Positions 1 to 40,608 of a stretch of 64,000 nt of DNA are shown one piece after another. The stretch is from Trematomus loennbergii (Eukaryota > Chordata > Actinopteri > Perciformes > Nototheniidae). Made by a program: the position numbers and the translations under genes. Under the pieces are notes generated by a model. That model saw nothing but the letters and a program-made list of their open reading frames with translations. It was not told the origin of the DNA and did not search any database. The number at the start of each line of letters is the position of its first letter. The first letter of the stretch is position 1. The DNA is taken from the NCBI GenBank assembly GCA_012861695.1, contig JAAOOA010000476.1, positions 222,001 through 286,000 of the forward strand, read 5' to 3'.

Positions 1-426
1 TTAGTGTTTTTGTTTGTTAAATTACATAAATAAGTATTGGAGGATTTACAATTGTTATTTACAGATAAAGAACTGGCCTGCTGACAAACAAACAAACAAA
101 CAAACTGACTGAAAACGTTTCCTCCTTGGCGAATGTGACAAAAGCAAATTGACACGAGGTTAACGACTGACGCAGGTTTATGTCCCAACTCAGAACTGAA
201 GAAAGCGCCATATACACGGTAATGACCATGTGACGCAGAGGAACTACTTTATAGAGCCTAATCACATCAAAGCTGAAGTACAGAGGATATTGGACAGATA
301 AAAGACATTGCATACACAATCCCATGATGCTCTCTGCCTGTTAACAGAGCGCTCAGTGTTCCTGTCTCACTGCCTGCAGCATCAGTGCATGCTATCAGCA
401 CTGAGTCATGTGCACAGTTAACCCTT

Positions 427-460
<34 letters not shown>

Positions 461-463
461 CAC
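1..463. other. Intron sequence downstream of dgkg exon 10
   Basis: Apart from the (TG)n run at about 430-458, which directly abuts the exon 10 donor, I see no gene or recognisable repeat. Confidence 0.5.
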
Positions 464-27528
<27,065 letters not shown>

Positions 27529-27639
27529 CCTGCCTGCCTCTGAGGCTCTGTGTCTGAAAGTGTGTCGGTCCAAAAGTGTCCCTCAGAGGACTGATGGTTA
27601 TCCTTCGGTCAAGTTGTGTATCGAGGCTGAGACGAAAAG

Positions 27640-28490
27640 ATTTTGGGATGTCATCTCCGCCTTTAAAAAAAAAAATCACCTGCAAGCCCACAGTTGGAGA
27701 GCTCAAATTACCCCAGGCAATATGAGCAGTGGAGGAGGCGGGAAATGATGAAAATGTTCAATCAAACAGGGTTTTTCAAGTGTTATCTGCAGCCAGAAGT
27801 TTTTTTCAGCAGGTCTGCAACAAAAAACACCGCCTCTGACCTGCAGAAAAAAGGAAGAAAACAGATATTTAAAAAAAAGATAATAACTAACATTCATCAG
27901 GAGTGTATATCATATAAAATGCATGAAAAGCTTTAGTCATAAACATCTCTGTAACATCTCAAAGTCATTGTAAAGAAAGCGAGGATGGAGGCAGCGAGGA
28001 TGACAGTTAAATATGAACAGAGAGAGATTTACAGCAGAGAGGTGAAGGGAAATTACTGTGCTGGATTTATAGTATTCAATCTGCTCTTGATTTATACTGT
28101 AATTGTTTCTCTGTCAAAATCAAAGGAAGCACAAACATATTGTAGTGAAGTGTTTACAGCACAGAGGGAACACTTCCTCACTTTAATCCAAACACTTGTT
28201 TATTGTTTTTTAGAATTGATTTGAACAATTTATTCACTGAGCGCTCTTACTATATATTGCAGTTTAGCTGTATGACAACCTTTTACCAAAAATAATGTAT
28301 TTGTTATTACTTTAAATGTTGACTGAATCAACACGATTGGTCAATTGATTTGTGTTGGGAACAAAATATTAATAATACACTTTGTTTAGCAAGTGCTTTT
28401 ACAGGTGCTCAGACGCTTTACAAAAAGGTAAAAACATAATGAAAAAGTCCAAATAAATCAACTCACACTAGAACATTTAACAATTGAGTT
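27640..28490. other. Region directly upstream of dgkg exon 1
   Basis: No TATA box or CpG-rich promoter is apparent. AT-rich with A-runs at about 27665 and 27871. The true promoter may be elsewhere if the 5' UTR is spliced. Confidence 0.35.
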
Positions 28491-28494
28491 TTAC

Positions 28495-29190
28495 TTCCTA
28501 AAACCCGGAAGTAAACTCCTTCCGGTTCCTTCGTCAAAAACGCAATGCAATTTCTCCGTAGGATTTAGGAAAATAGCTGGAAATAAGGTCTGTGGTTGAG
28601 ACACATTTAAGAGACAGATCATGTTTTGTTCAGCCGGATAATCTCCACACGTCTTCCCTACTTTTATCATTTTCTAATCATAAATCTAATCGCCAGAAGC
28701 AAAATGCTAACGTTATGCTATAAAGGAACTACAGCAGGGTCGCTGCTTCAACGTCACGCCAATTTAAGATCCATATTCAAACATACAGATTCTAAATGGA
28801 ACAAGTTGAAGCGTTTGTTTGAACAGTTTGCAGGAGGCAGGTACTTGCTTTCAAGCAGAACAGGGCAAACAAACTTAGAGGAGTGTTTACGTGTTCGGTG
28901 TAATGACGTAAAACGGCCTCGACAACTTCTGTAGTCCTATTCAGCCACTTGTTAACAACCATCGTTTTTCAGACACGTCAACTCTTCAAAAATCACCAGT
29001 GGGGTCACTGCTGATGGATTTAATGTCGTAGAACAAAACGTGACCCGTCTCTTAAATGTGTCAACCACAGACCTTAGTTCCAGATATTTTCCTAAATCCT
29101 ATGGAGAAATTGCATTGCTTTTCGTCGAAGGAACCGGACGTGGTAAAATGCTAACTTACTTCTGGGTTTTAGGATGCGTCACTGTGGCAC
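28495..29190. mobile_element. MITE with ~130-bp inverted repeats
   Basis: TCCTAAAACCCGGAAGTAA at left and TTACTTCTGGGTTTTAGGA at right are inverted. The match runs inward through AATTTCTCCGTAGGATTTAG and GGTCTGTGGTTGA to ACATTTAAGAGAC. A second copy, in reverse orientation, starts at 63733 and runs off the window. Confidence 0.85.
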
Positions 29191-30740
29191 CCTATAGGAC
29201 ACACAATTAATCACATATTTAAAAAAATACATGCAAAAATGTATAAAAATCGGCAAGCACATCTGTTTTACAAAAAAGTTAAAAAAACAGCAGAAGAGTA
29301 AATGTGGAAAGAATGTATCCAATGCAACATTGAACATGTACTACACATTTTTTATGTAATTTATTGGGAGCTTTTATTCCCACGGGCGTAATTTGGCAGC
29401 GATTCACACGGGGAATTCTCAAAACTTGGACAAATGAACCAAAACTATGCATCAATAGAGAGCTCTAGAAATTAAGAAATACGTTGTTATTTATTTGGCT
29501 ATTTTTAAGTTTGAAGTTGATGTGATTTCTGAATCTGTTATTTCAGTTTGACTTCCAAATAGCTGAAGGTAGTTTAAACTGGAATTCAGTCCATGTCCTC
29601 AAACCGTAATGACAAAAAATATGTATTAGTTTTCTTATTACATGTAAACTATGCAATACAGTGCATGTTCTGACCTTATTAAGTCTAATTCTATATATAC
29701 GTTTTGCATAGTAATAACCAGAATAACATATGTGCTTGCAAAGAAACAAAATTGAATGCACCTTATATCCCTTTCTCACATATATAACGCCATATATGTC
29801 ATAGCAGTCGGTCTTTATAATGACCGATATATTTGATGCATTAGTGAGAGTGCTGCGCTGCTGACTCAGCTCCTGGTTCACTTACATTAAACAGAGCCGT
29901 CGTTAACGGTATGAAATGCAGCAGTGTGCTTCTAATAAATCCAATTGTTGTTGAGACTGAGCAGCTGACATTCCTACAGAGCCTCTGTTACTAAAGTCAC
30001 CTGAGAAACCAACTGGACTCTGTCATAAAGGTTTAAAATGTTGATATGATTTTGTCTTGAGGATCTTAGCTGAAGCATTTTTTGTAAGTTGGCCTTCTGA
30101 CTGATGCCAGAGTACACATAGTTCCCAGGGAGCAAAGATAAAAGCATGAGTGACATACTCAAATTCACCAAGGGAAAATAAATAGAGTATTTTTAGAAAA
30201 GGTTTCTCCACTGCAAGGACAAAAAACGGTTTGGATTTAGCATAAACACATCCCATCATGATACTAGCCACTGCATTACATAGGAACACAATATTCTGAA
30301 GTATTTCTGTACATTAAATCTGACACATGAAGTTGTAGTACTTAAAATATTTGGGTAAATTGAGACGTATCCACCATGGAATAAAATATGGATTACTTGA
30401 AGCTAAAGGATATATTTTAGGTTGTTTTGGAAAGAGCAAAACAAAATGTAATGTAATGTTAGTATTTGAATGCATTATGGATGATAGACTTTGGGTGTTT
30501 CTCCTGTAAATACTGCATAATTAATGAATAAAATACTACTACTACTTAAAAACTACAATAACAAACTTCCCCTGACATGAACTGTGTATTGACAGGATCA
30601 CTTTAGTTCAGTTATTTTTTGAAACACTCTCTCTTGTGAACGTGAGAACAGATGAGCATAATTTGACTGTGGTCAGACTCAATGACCACCTTTTGCATAT
30701 AGAGACATAGCATCACCCTCTCCTTTTTCTCCTTTCACGC
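29191..30740. other. Upstream flank, unclassified
   Basis: AT-rich, no gene and no repeat recognised with confidence. Confidence 0.4.
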
Positions 30741-31016
30741 CATGAACCAGGCTTTAAAAGTGACGCAGTGTTCTTACTGTTACCCTCTCTGTTTATCAGC
30801 TGCTCTTCTCACTCCTGGGCAATACACACACATTCAGTTTCACATAAACTGTAGATAATCAAATGTCTGCTGTACTATAACCATCAAATGTCCAACTGTG
30901 GTTTACCGCTAAAACCCTTATCCCCCACCTCCTACTTAGCCTTTTACACCATGAACCAGGCTTTAAAAGTGAAGCAGTGTTCTTACTGTTAATCAGCTGT
31001 TCTCCTCACTCCTAAA

Positions 31017-31942
31017 CAGAGTTGGGTGTAACACGTTACAAAGTAACGCGTTACTGTAATAATATTACTTTTGTCGGTAACGGAGTAGTGTAACGCGTTA
31101 CTTTTATAATTCAGTAATCACACTACAGTTACTAACATTGCCCCGACACGCGTTACTTCGTTACTTATATAAAATCAGTCATAATCACACTGACAGACAA
31201 GAGGGGTTTCCGCCGCAGGTTTATATGTACGTAATCTGCACGACTTGCACGTCCACATCTCCACGTGCAGTGCTGCATAAACATGGCTGAGTCAGCGACA
31301 ACTTTCGAGGGGTGGAGGTATGCCCATTATTTTGAGTTCGTCCGAAGAATAGACAGGAATGTGACGGTGAGGTGCAAACTGTGTCCAGGCCAGAAGCTGT
31401 TATCACTGCTGTAAACACCACGTCAAACCTCAACAAACACCTGCAAAGAACACATGCTAAGGTGAAGCTAATAGCTAAGGACCCCCCCGAACCCAGAGTG
31501 AGGATGTTGTGAGTCGCCGCCGCCAACTCCGAAGCGGCACAAATTAGAATTTGGAGGACCGGTAACCAAAGCAAGATGGACAGGCTTGTAGCATCCTTCA
31601 TAGTAGAGGTAATGTTGCCCATTTGCACAGTGGAATCACCATCGCATCGTTCAGAGATATACTGCGCAAAATACAGATAGCTGGAGACAGAGGACAGCCA
31701 TAGTCAGAGCTATCTGGATCAGTCTTATGCGACAATGGAAACTGAACTAAAGAGAACATTTGAAACTTTAGCAGTCTGTGATCTGCCTGTAGGGAGGGGC
31801 GGGCCGGCCCTGCGAGTAAAGTAACGAGTAAAGTAACGAGTAACTTTATGTAGAGTAACGAAGTAGTGTAATATATTACTTTTTTTAAAGTAATATGTAA
31901 TATGTAATATATTACTTTTTTTTAGTAACGACCCCATCTCTG
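31017..31942 (+). mobile_element. hAT element, 926 bp, with decayed BED-finger frame and 8-bp duplication
   Basis: Ends CAGAGTTGGG and CCCATCTCTG, flanked by CTCCTAAA on both sides (31009-31016 and 31943-31950). The subterminal DNA is dense in GTAACG/CGTTAC repeats. From an ATG at 31283 a frame encodes a BED-type zinc finger start (aromatic WRYAHYFEF, then CKLC, then HLQRTH after a one-base frameshift near 31400). The rest of the transposase is missing, so it could only move with help from another copy. Confidence 0.9.
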
Positions 31943-31950
31943 CTCCTAAA

Positions 31951-31992
<42 letters not shown>

Positions 31993-32556
31993 TCACACAT
32001 TCACTTTTCTCAGTTATCGGTAGATAAACAAATGTATGTTGTACGATAAGCCATCAACTTTCCTACTGTGTTTTAAGTTACAACCATATTGTCCCATGAA
32101 CCAGGCATTACATGTGTAAATATTTACCTTTTCTCACATCCTTCCAGTCTCTCTTTATCAGCTGCTCTTCTCACTCCTAAACTACACATTATCTAATCTT
32201 ACTGAACCATCAACTTTCCTTCTGTGTCTCTACCACCTCAACCCTAATCTCTTGCCTTCATTTCATGCTTTTGGTCCAAAACAACAGGCTTTAAAAGCGA
32301 ATACAAGTTCTTACTTTTCTTTACATCCTTCCCATTTCCTTATCAGTTGCTCTCGTCATTCCTGGACAACACACACACACTTTCCTGTTTTTCAATACAT
32401 AGATAAGCAAATGTAGGTTGTACTATAACCATCAACTTCTTAACTGTGGTTTAACACTACAACCCTAATCTCTCGCCTTCATTTCATGCTTTTAGTCCCA
32501 AAAAAAAACTGGCTTTAAAAGTGAAGAAGTGTTCTTCTTTTTTGAATCAGCTGCTA

Positions 32557-32893
<337 letters not shown>

Positions 32894-33710
32894 ACTTTTC
32901 TCAGTTTTAGGTAAACCAGAGATAAACAATGTATGTATAAATATTTTACCTTTCCTCACACCCGTCCACTCTCTCCTCATCAGCTGCTCTTCTCACTACT
33001 AAACTACACATTAATCTGTATCATCAACTTTCCTACCACCTCAACCCTGATCTCTCGCCTTCATTTCATGCTTTTAAAACAGGCTTTAAAAGTGAATACA
33101 AGTTCTTACTTTTCTTTACATCCTTCCCCTCTCCTTATCAACTGCTCTCCTCATTCCTTGACAGTTTTTTTCAATACCATACAAGCAAATGTAGGTTGTA
33201 CTATAACCATCAACTTTCTTCAACTACTGTGTCTCTACCACTAAAACCCTGATCTCTCGCCTTCATTTCATGCTAATAGTCCCAAAAAACAGGCTTTAAA
33301 ATGCTCTTACATTCACTCTCTGTCCATCAGCTGCTCTCCTCTCTGCTGCTCTTACACACACACACTCACTTTTCTCATTTTAAGGTAAACCGTAAATGAA
33401 CAAATGTATATTGTACTATAACCATCAACTTTCTTTCTGTGTCTCTACCATTTCAACCTGATCTCTCGCCTTCATTTCATGCCAATAGTCCCAAAACAGG
33501 CTTTAAAATGCTCTTACATTCACTCTCTGTCCATCAGCTGCTCTTCTCTCTGCTTCTCTCTGTGTCTCTACCATTTCAACCCTGATCTCTCGCCTCATCT
33601 TTTGCTTTTAGTCCCAAAAAACAGGCTTTAAAATGCTCTTACATTCCCTCTCTGTCCATCAGCTGCTCTCTCTGTGTTGGTCTACATGTTGGACAGCTGA
33701 CGGGCAGCAT

Positions 33711-34731
33711 GTTTACTGATGGAGGATAAAGGGGGGGATCTGTATGTATTTACTGAGAGAGGAACACACGTGCTGCGGAGGGAGGCCCCGCTGCAGAGAG
33801 GGAATCTGTTTTGGTCGCGAGGTTGCCCGGCAACAATGACGTCACCGGAGAGCCCGACAAAGAGGAGCACCATGACAGAGATCGCCACGGTTACTGTGAG
33901 CACATGTAACTGACATGACATGCATCGACTGAGCCTGAAGCACAACAACAACAAAGACAGATAAAACAGATCAACATGTAAAGATTAGATTTGAAAAAAC
34001 AGCCCATGTATCAGTACAACTATTAACTCACACTTCATTTCAAATAAAATGTTTAATAACAGTCAAATTAATGGTTGCTGAATATCCATTTGAATGCAAC
34101 ATGGGGGGAAAAGTGTGTGCATGTTTTAAGTTCAGCTAAATGTCTTATGTCCTTAAATGAAAAGCACATGTACCATACCTTACTCATGAATTTGTTAAGC
34201 TCCTACGATTCTAAAAAAAGGTGGTTGCTCACACGTGGCTATACGAGACTCCTAAATGTCATCAATCTGAACATTAGTCCGCCTTAATGGGGGTGATTTA
34301 AGTCGTGAGATGACTGTAGTTCATGTCTAACCTGACAATAGCTTTAAGTTTCTTGCAATTGCATTAACGCTTCAAAAATCAAAACCGTTGAGATTATCCT
34401 TCTGAGATATTGCCAAATACCTTACTTTGTACAATATTTCAAAATACAATGAAAACATCATATTGTCTTTGTGTCAGTGCTATACAAGAGTTAGAGTACA
34501 AACACAAAATACCACTGTTATCTGTATGTTAAACAAAAGCAGCAACCTCTTCGTCTGAGAGAAAAGCCTTTTAATAAGTGTTCTAATAAAGGTGTGTGAA
34601 TATTGCAGCAAAAGATAATCAATTTACTAGTCCACAGTATTAACCGTTATCAATATTGAGTGAACAAAAACTAACAAACAAAACTGTATTCCCAGTCCAA
34701 TAATTGACCATCAAATAAACATGAAAGTTGC
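33711..34731. other. Upstream flank, unclassified
   Basis: No gene or repeat recognised. 33719-33913 is GC-richer and open on the plus strand for 64 codons but resembles no protein. Confidence 0.35.
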
Positions 34732-35407
34732 TTAAAGGTCCCATGTCATGGCCATTTCTACTGATCATAATTCCATTGTTGAGGTCTACTAAAATACATT
34801 TATATTGTGCAATTTTCCAAACTCACATTGGTTTCTCATACAGCATCTCTGTATAGTATGTGTATTCACTCGCTGTCCTAAACGGCTTGTTGGAGCTCCT
34901 GCCCCCCCCCTCCCTGTGAGCCCAGTGGCCGTCAGCGAGACAGCGAGACACAGCGAAACCTAGCCCGAAACACACACACACCCGCAGCCTGGCTGGGAGT
35001 TTGTGTGTGTGCCCAGGCTGAGTTCCGCGGTGTCTCGCTGTCTCGCCGACCCCACACCAGTGAGCCAGCTCACAGTGTCCCGCTCCTCGCAGCAGCGAGC
35101 CTCGCACCTCGTACCGCCAAGTGTGTGTGTGTGAGGAAGTCCGCGGATTGGAAATCTGCAGAGCCGTTACATTACGTCACTATACCCGAAATACGTCACT
35201 ATACCCAAGAAGTAAACAATGGAAAAAGAGAAATGTCCAACGAGGCGTTCTGGGGCAGCATAGACAGGTCTTTTCTGTGTTAGAGTTTTACTCGCTACAG
35301 GGTGTACTTTGAGGGTTTGTGACTCTGCAGACGTTTACATGCAGAAAAACCTTCATAACACACAAGGGACGGGTGATAACCAGAAAAGCATGACATGGGA
35401 CCTTTAA
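34732..35407 (-). mobile_element. R2 family MITE, full length, reverse orientation
   Basis: TTAAAGGTCCCATGTCATGG at left and CATGACATGGGACCTTTAA at right. The interior matches the reverse complement of 20474-21169. Confidence 0.85.
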
Positions 35408-36935
35408 ACGCATTTAAAGATGATCTGGGTTTTATGATTAACCGCATTTATTTTCTTAAAAACTGTATTATTTGTTTCCTAAGTGGCCACAGCTTTTTTC
35501 CAGCACTCAGAGTGGAACAGACGGAGTTTCTGTAATGAACATAATGTGCCGTGGAGGTGTAAATAACTATTTCTCTTCGCCTCTTTCCTCATCAACACCT
35601 AAAGGCTCTGTGAGTCACTGCCTTTTGTTAAAGCCTCAGCACAGAGGCAGCAGATGTAACTGATTGTCCTTTTGGTCCGGTCTGTTTTCACTCACTTATT
35701 GAGAAATAAAAGGTTGGAGAGACACCCTAAATTAATATTTTGGTAAATATGTTCTATTACTTTCTGGCGGAGAGTTGAATGCAACAAATGAGACCATTTC
35801 CATTTTCAAATTATGCATAAAAGACTGCAACGCTGGAAAAACAAGATCCCATTCAAGATATGACTCAAGTGGAAAGTTGGCGTATCAAAACAAACGCGAA
35901 ATGGAAACAAACGTAGCCATTATTCATGACGTCCATAAAGGATAAGAAATAGCTTTAGCTTGGCATACAGACTGGAAGAAGACAAAACACCTCAGGGTAC
36001 AGAGAAAATGGTTGTATGATTCTGTATGTTTTATTTTGTGTATTCTTTAGATACTACTGTGTGTATGTATATATTCAATGTTTACAATTGTATTATACTT
36101 TTAAATCCTGCTAAATGGCTGTTAATCAAGATTTCTTTGGGACTTGAACGCAAAGACTTGAGACTTACTAGTGACCTGTAAAACAATGACCTAGTCCCAC
36201 TTTTGATATCTAATAGCTAATATTAAGTCTGACGAATTGTTAATACAACTGTCCCGACCTCCATAAAATGTGTTTAATAACATACAACAGTAAAAATGTT
36301 CAAGGTCACATACAGTAAGGCAGATGTTATAAGCATTTCATCACAGAAATATGTAATACTGCACACCCAATTTCCTTTAACTAAACCTAATGTAGCACAC
36401 AGCTGAGGGTGGCTCGTTTAATCTCCATTAGATCGAGTCCAACTCTCCTGTCTGATGTTGTTATGTCTGAACATTCACAACCAAGAGCTGTTCCAAGACA
36501 TAAAGCGTGTGCGGAGAGCATCACGGCCAAATTAGGATACCGACGATGATTACAGTGAAAACACTGAAGAGGAGGGAAGGTAAACAGAAACCGGAGCTCT
36601 GACATAATTATGTCCGCAGAGGGAAAGTGGAGAGCTGATCCAGAGTCAGAAGCGTGTAGCTCATCGTTAGCAGTGTGCTTTAATTCGGCCCAATTCAAAA
36701 ACAGACACATACAGTGAATGAGCTTCATCTATAGTCTCACTCTCAGCGTTATTAACTCCTTCTTTAAGGTTTCATTGCAGCGATAATGTTTAAATATTAA
36801 AGTATTTCATATGGTTCTTCAGTAAAGTACGTGAGTAAATTAGAAAAATATGTTTTATCTTGAAGTTGTTAACATCTGTAGGACAATATAAAAGGTCTTA
36901 TTTCAAGCAGTAAATGTTTGCATGTCACTGTTTCT
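35408..36935. other. Upstream flank, unclassified
   Basis: No repeat recognised. A 113-codon minus-strand frame at 36387-36728 shows no known family and no splice context. Confidence 0.35.
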
Positions 36936-37050
36936 ATCGGGACTCATCTTGGGAACCGAAGGGTCGCCTGTTCGAGTCCCAATCGAACCAAAATACAATC
37001 TGCTGACCAAAGATGCAGAGGTGCCGGTTCCTCCTGGGCATTTTTTAGTG
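36936..37050 (+). mobile_element. SINE-like fragment with a box B
   Basis: GAAGGGTCGCCTGTTCGAGT with CCC following contains a good tRNA box B (GTTCGAGTCC). No box A is preserved, and the family differs from that at 59206. Confidence 0.5.
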
Positions 37051-37058
37051 CTGCTCAA

Positions 37059-37711
37059 TAGGCGCTTTCACACCGGAGTACTTTTCCCAGTATAGTTCCG
37101 AAAATGTGCGTTCACACCAAAAAAATCCGGAACTAGAATTGAGTTCATGAGAACCTTTCCACCCTTTTTCAGTCCCTGCTAGAGAGCAGGGACTTTCATG
37201 GAGAAAAGGTTCCCATTTCTGATTGGCTGGGCGGATTGCAAACCACGCCCCGTAAAACTCTGAAAAGGTTTTGTGAAGCCACCATTTTTTTTCCTCGCAT
37301 TAGCATTATTAGCATTAGCATTAGCCCAGCGCACAAACGCAGAGAGACTAACTTATGGCAACACAAAAGAAAACATGGGAGCGGTGGAGATGAGGAGGTG
37401 TCGGCGTTCTGGCGATTTACTCGGAAGGCTTCAGTAGAAGCAGCTGGGAGTCCCAGCAGCTTCTACTGAAGCTAGTCCCCAACTCCGGGGACTTCGGGTG
37501 GCAGTATACGCCGTGAAGTTGTTTGCGGCCTGCCAGTAAACCCAAAGCAGAAGAAGAAAGTGACGTCAGCGGCTTCATTTGCCTAATCCTCCCTCAGGGA
37601 CTTATTCCGGTGTGACGCGATCTGCTCTTTAGTTCATCAGAACTAAAGAGTTCTGATGACTAAGTTCTGATGAACTAAGTACGGCAAAGTACTTGGTGTG
37701 AAAAGCGCCTA
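37059..37711. mobile_element. MITE with TAGGCGCTTTCACACC ends
   Basis: TAGGCGCTTTCACACCGGAG at left and GGTGTGAAAAGCGCCTA at right, with GTACTT/AAGTAC next inside. About 650 bp. Central ATTAGCATTAGCATTAGC repeats and an inverted CAGTAGAAGCAGCTGGGA / TCCCAGCAGCTTCTACTG hairpin at about 37432-37470. No reading frame of note. Confidence 0.8.
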
Positions 37712-37719
37712 TAGGCTCC

Positions 37720-40600
37720 AAACCATCAGCAGCCTATTTGTCCTCTGCTTGTGTGTGTAGGGCATGTTTGTGCATGGCTGCATGTGGGTATTTTTGGACA
37801 ATGTGTGTAATGTAATGTAAAGTGAACATTTCATTTCCCCCAGGATTGAATTAAGTAGGTCTTCATTTGAATTATTTGTATGTTTTTTGGACACAAACTT
37901 TGTTGCAAATGGTCAGTTAGGACAGCAGGTTAAGTCAGGATGGATGCAGACTTCCTATTGGAGTATTTAATAACTTCCACACCCCTCATTTGCAGAGGAA
38001 GATGGTAGCAATAATAGTTTTAATGTTTTATATCATGACCTTAAGTTTCATTTTTTTTGTCTCTTTTTCTACTTTACAACTGACATGCATGGGAGCTTTA
38101 TTTACTGTCATCTCATCCTGTCAGTGCATCCCAAAATAAATAAGTTTGATTCTGCTACTGGCTAAAATAATTGGGACCCTCCATGCAAATGCACAAATGC
38201 AGTGGAGGTGGAGAAGGAGAGGGTCTAGGGGTCTGTTTGGGATTGGGTCTGTAAAACTGAAAGTGAGATGCCAGACAGGATGCGTCTAACTGACATTCCC
38301 CTGCAGCGCGCGGAGCAGGAAGCTGTGGGCTCGGCAGGAAGAAGCTGTCGAGGTCCTGATAGCAGAGAGAAGCTCGATACAGACTCTCTGTGAGGGCATG
38401 TCTGTTGCAGGAAGCAAGGGAGTGTGTGTCGATACGATTAAATGGACACCAACGTCAGCTTTTCGGCATCAAACATCAGTCATTTTCAGCACTTCGATAA
38501 TCTTCATAGTCCATGCACATGCTAAATATAGAACGAAACTGGGTCAGGAGCTTACTGAGCAACTCCAAGAACCCCAAAAATTCAAGCTCTAATTTGCACC
38601 TGCATAACGAGACGGCTCCTTACTGATGCGTTGCAATGGTTAGTTATTTTTTTCTTAATTGAAGCTTAATATGTATTTGATGCAAGTTCTCCAGAAACTG
38701 CTCGTTGCGTGTCATTAAGATTTAAATATACCTGTATACACATGTTTTTACATCTTGCCGTTACAAAACAATTTCTTATTTGGGATCAATTAAGATAATA
38801 TAATCTAAATGTTATCTTTGCTCTTAAAAAGGAGATAGAAAGTATTTCCACCACTGCATAGAAACATCCTTTTAGGCCGATTAACAACTATAACAGAAGG
38901 TGCTATAATTTCACCAGCTTTCAATACAGCATGGAGACAGGTTGGAGGTTAGGCTAACATAAATGTAGTCAGCCATATTAACGACCATCATCCAAAGTAC
39001 TCGAGTACACTAATTGTCTCATGAGAATCCATTGGTTATTTGAGTGTTCATAATAACACACAAATGATGCTTAATGCTACATCTGCAGGGTGTTACACAA
39101 AGAAATGAACCTCCCAACAGGAGTGCTTTCTCAAAACAAGCTCTTCTGTCTTCATTTTGATCCTGTCAGCTGGACAGGCATCACAGGTGCTGAATTCTTA
39201 CTTTAAATCATTATGTGTGCACATTAGCTGCATGCATTATGAATATGGCAGCGTGCTTTCTGACTGTAAGAGCATTGCACACCTGCAGAAGTAGAGTATG
39301 TCTGCCTTGCATTTCCACATGACCCTTGTGTGTGTAGATGGGTGTGTGCGTGGGTGCCTGGAATCTCAGTTTTGCCCTCATCATCGCTTTCCTTAGACTA
39401 AGGAAATCAAAGGCTCAAGTGTGAGTGGGCTGAGGTTTTAAGTCTTTCACCCTTGAAACCAAAAGAGGGCCAATTCTTCAGTATTTGTCAGTGAAGCACT
39501 TCAATCACCTCCATCCAATGGCAGGTTTCCACTGCTTTGTTCAGACAAATTAGCGCCTGTAATGGCTCGTTCGGCTCTTTGTAGAAAACTAGGATGCTTA
39601 ATAAAAAAACGCTCACAGTGCTTGAACGAAAAAGAAAGGCCATTTTCGAAGCCAAGCAATTTGTAGTTTTGATAACACACCGATATTGTTTTTGTGTGTG
39701 TTTCTCTATTGCAACGCTGATAGAGAGTGTGCATCAAGGGCTGAAAAAGTCAAACACTGATTTCCCTGTAGCACAGTCCTGGCTCTCAAGGACTTAGTGG
39801 ATCAAAGTCTGTGAGAGAAACTGGGCACATCTTAAACTCCTGCAGGACAAAACATTAAGGTATGTCCGGGACAAGTGGATTTCTTGTAGGACAAGTAGAA
39901 GGGACTTTCCCCATCCAACAAATTAAAAGTGATAAACAATAAGGTGTTACTTCAGGATTGAGGCCATCTATTCTAATATAGTGATTTTAAACAACTGCAT
40001 TTCTTCCACATGACACGTCTAACTGAAAACGCGTTGATTGATCCAAGTGTTTTGCAGAGTTGACCTCAGAAGAACAGTGTGATGTTCCTTAGGAAAGCAG
40101 ACTAACATTACAACTGAGAAGTGTAAGGGGGTAAAGTTCTGCGGTGTCTGCTAGGAGCAAACTAATGTTAAGTGCGTTTGCTAGCTAGTATTAGGCGCTA
40201 TGTGATTCACAACAACGATTATGTTATCAATCTCACATTTTATTTATATTGCCAAAGATCACAAATTACACATTTGTTTAGGGGGTTTACAGTGTGTACG
40301 GGATACGAAACTCTGTCATTAGATCCGGCAGCGTACAAGGAAAATCTGGAAGACATTTCTAAGCACCAACCTTAAAATGTGTGAATTGCTCTCACTGAAT
40401 CGTATTGACCCAAAACTATGTGTTGAGATGAGCTAAACTACAAAATACCTAACTCTCGTAACTGTTTTTTAATCTGAATTGTTATTTTATGATTCTGAGT
40501 TCTCAAACAGAAATAAAAAACGAATTTTTACCTAGACAAGTGACTTTTGTGCCAAGACAATTGAAGGCAAATGTATACAAAAGCCATCCCTATAACACTA
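37720..40600. other. Upstream flank, unclassified
   Basis: Apart from a loose Harbinger-like end at about 38165-38251, I see no gene and no repeat family that I can name. Confidence 0.35.
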
Positions 40601-40608
40601 CTTTAGGA

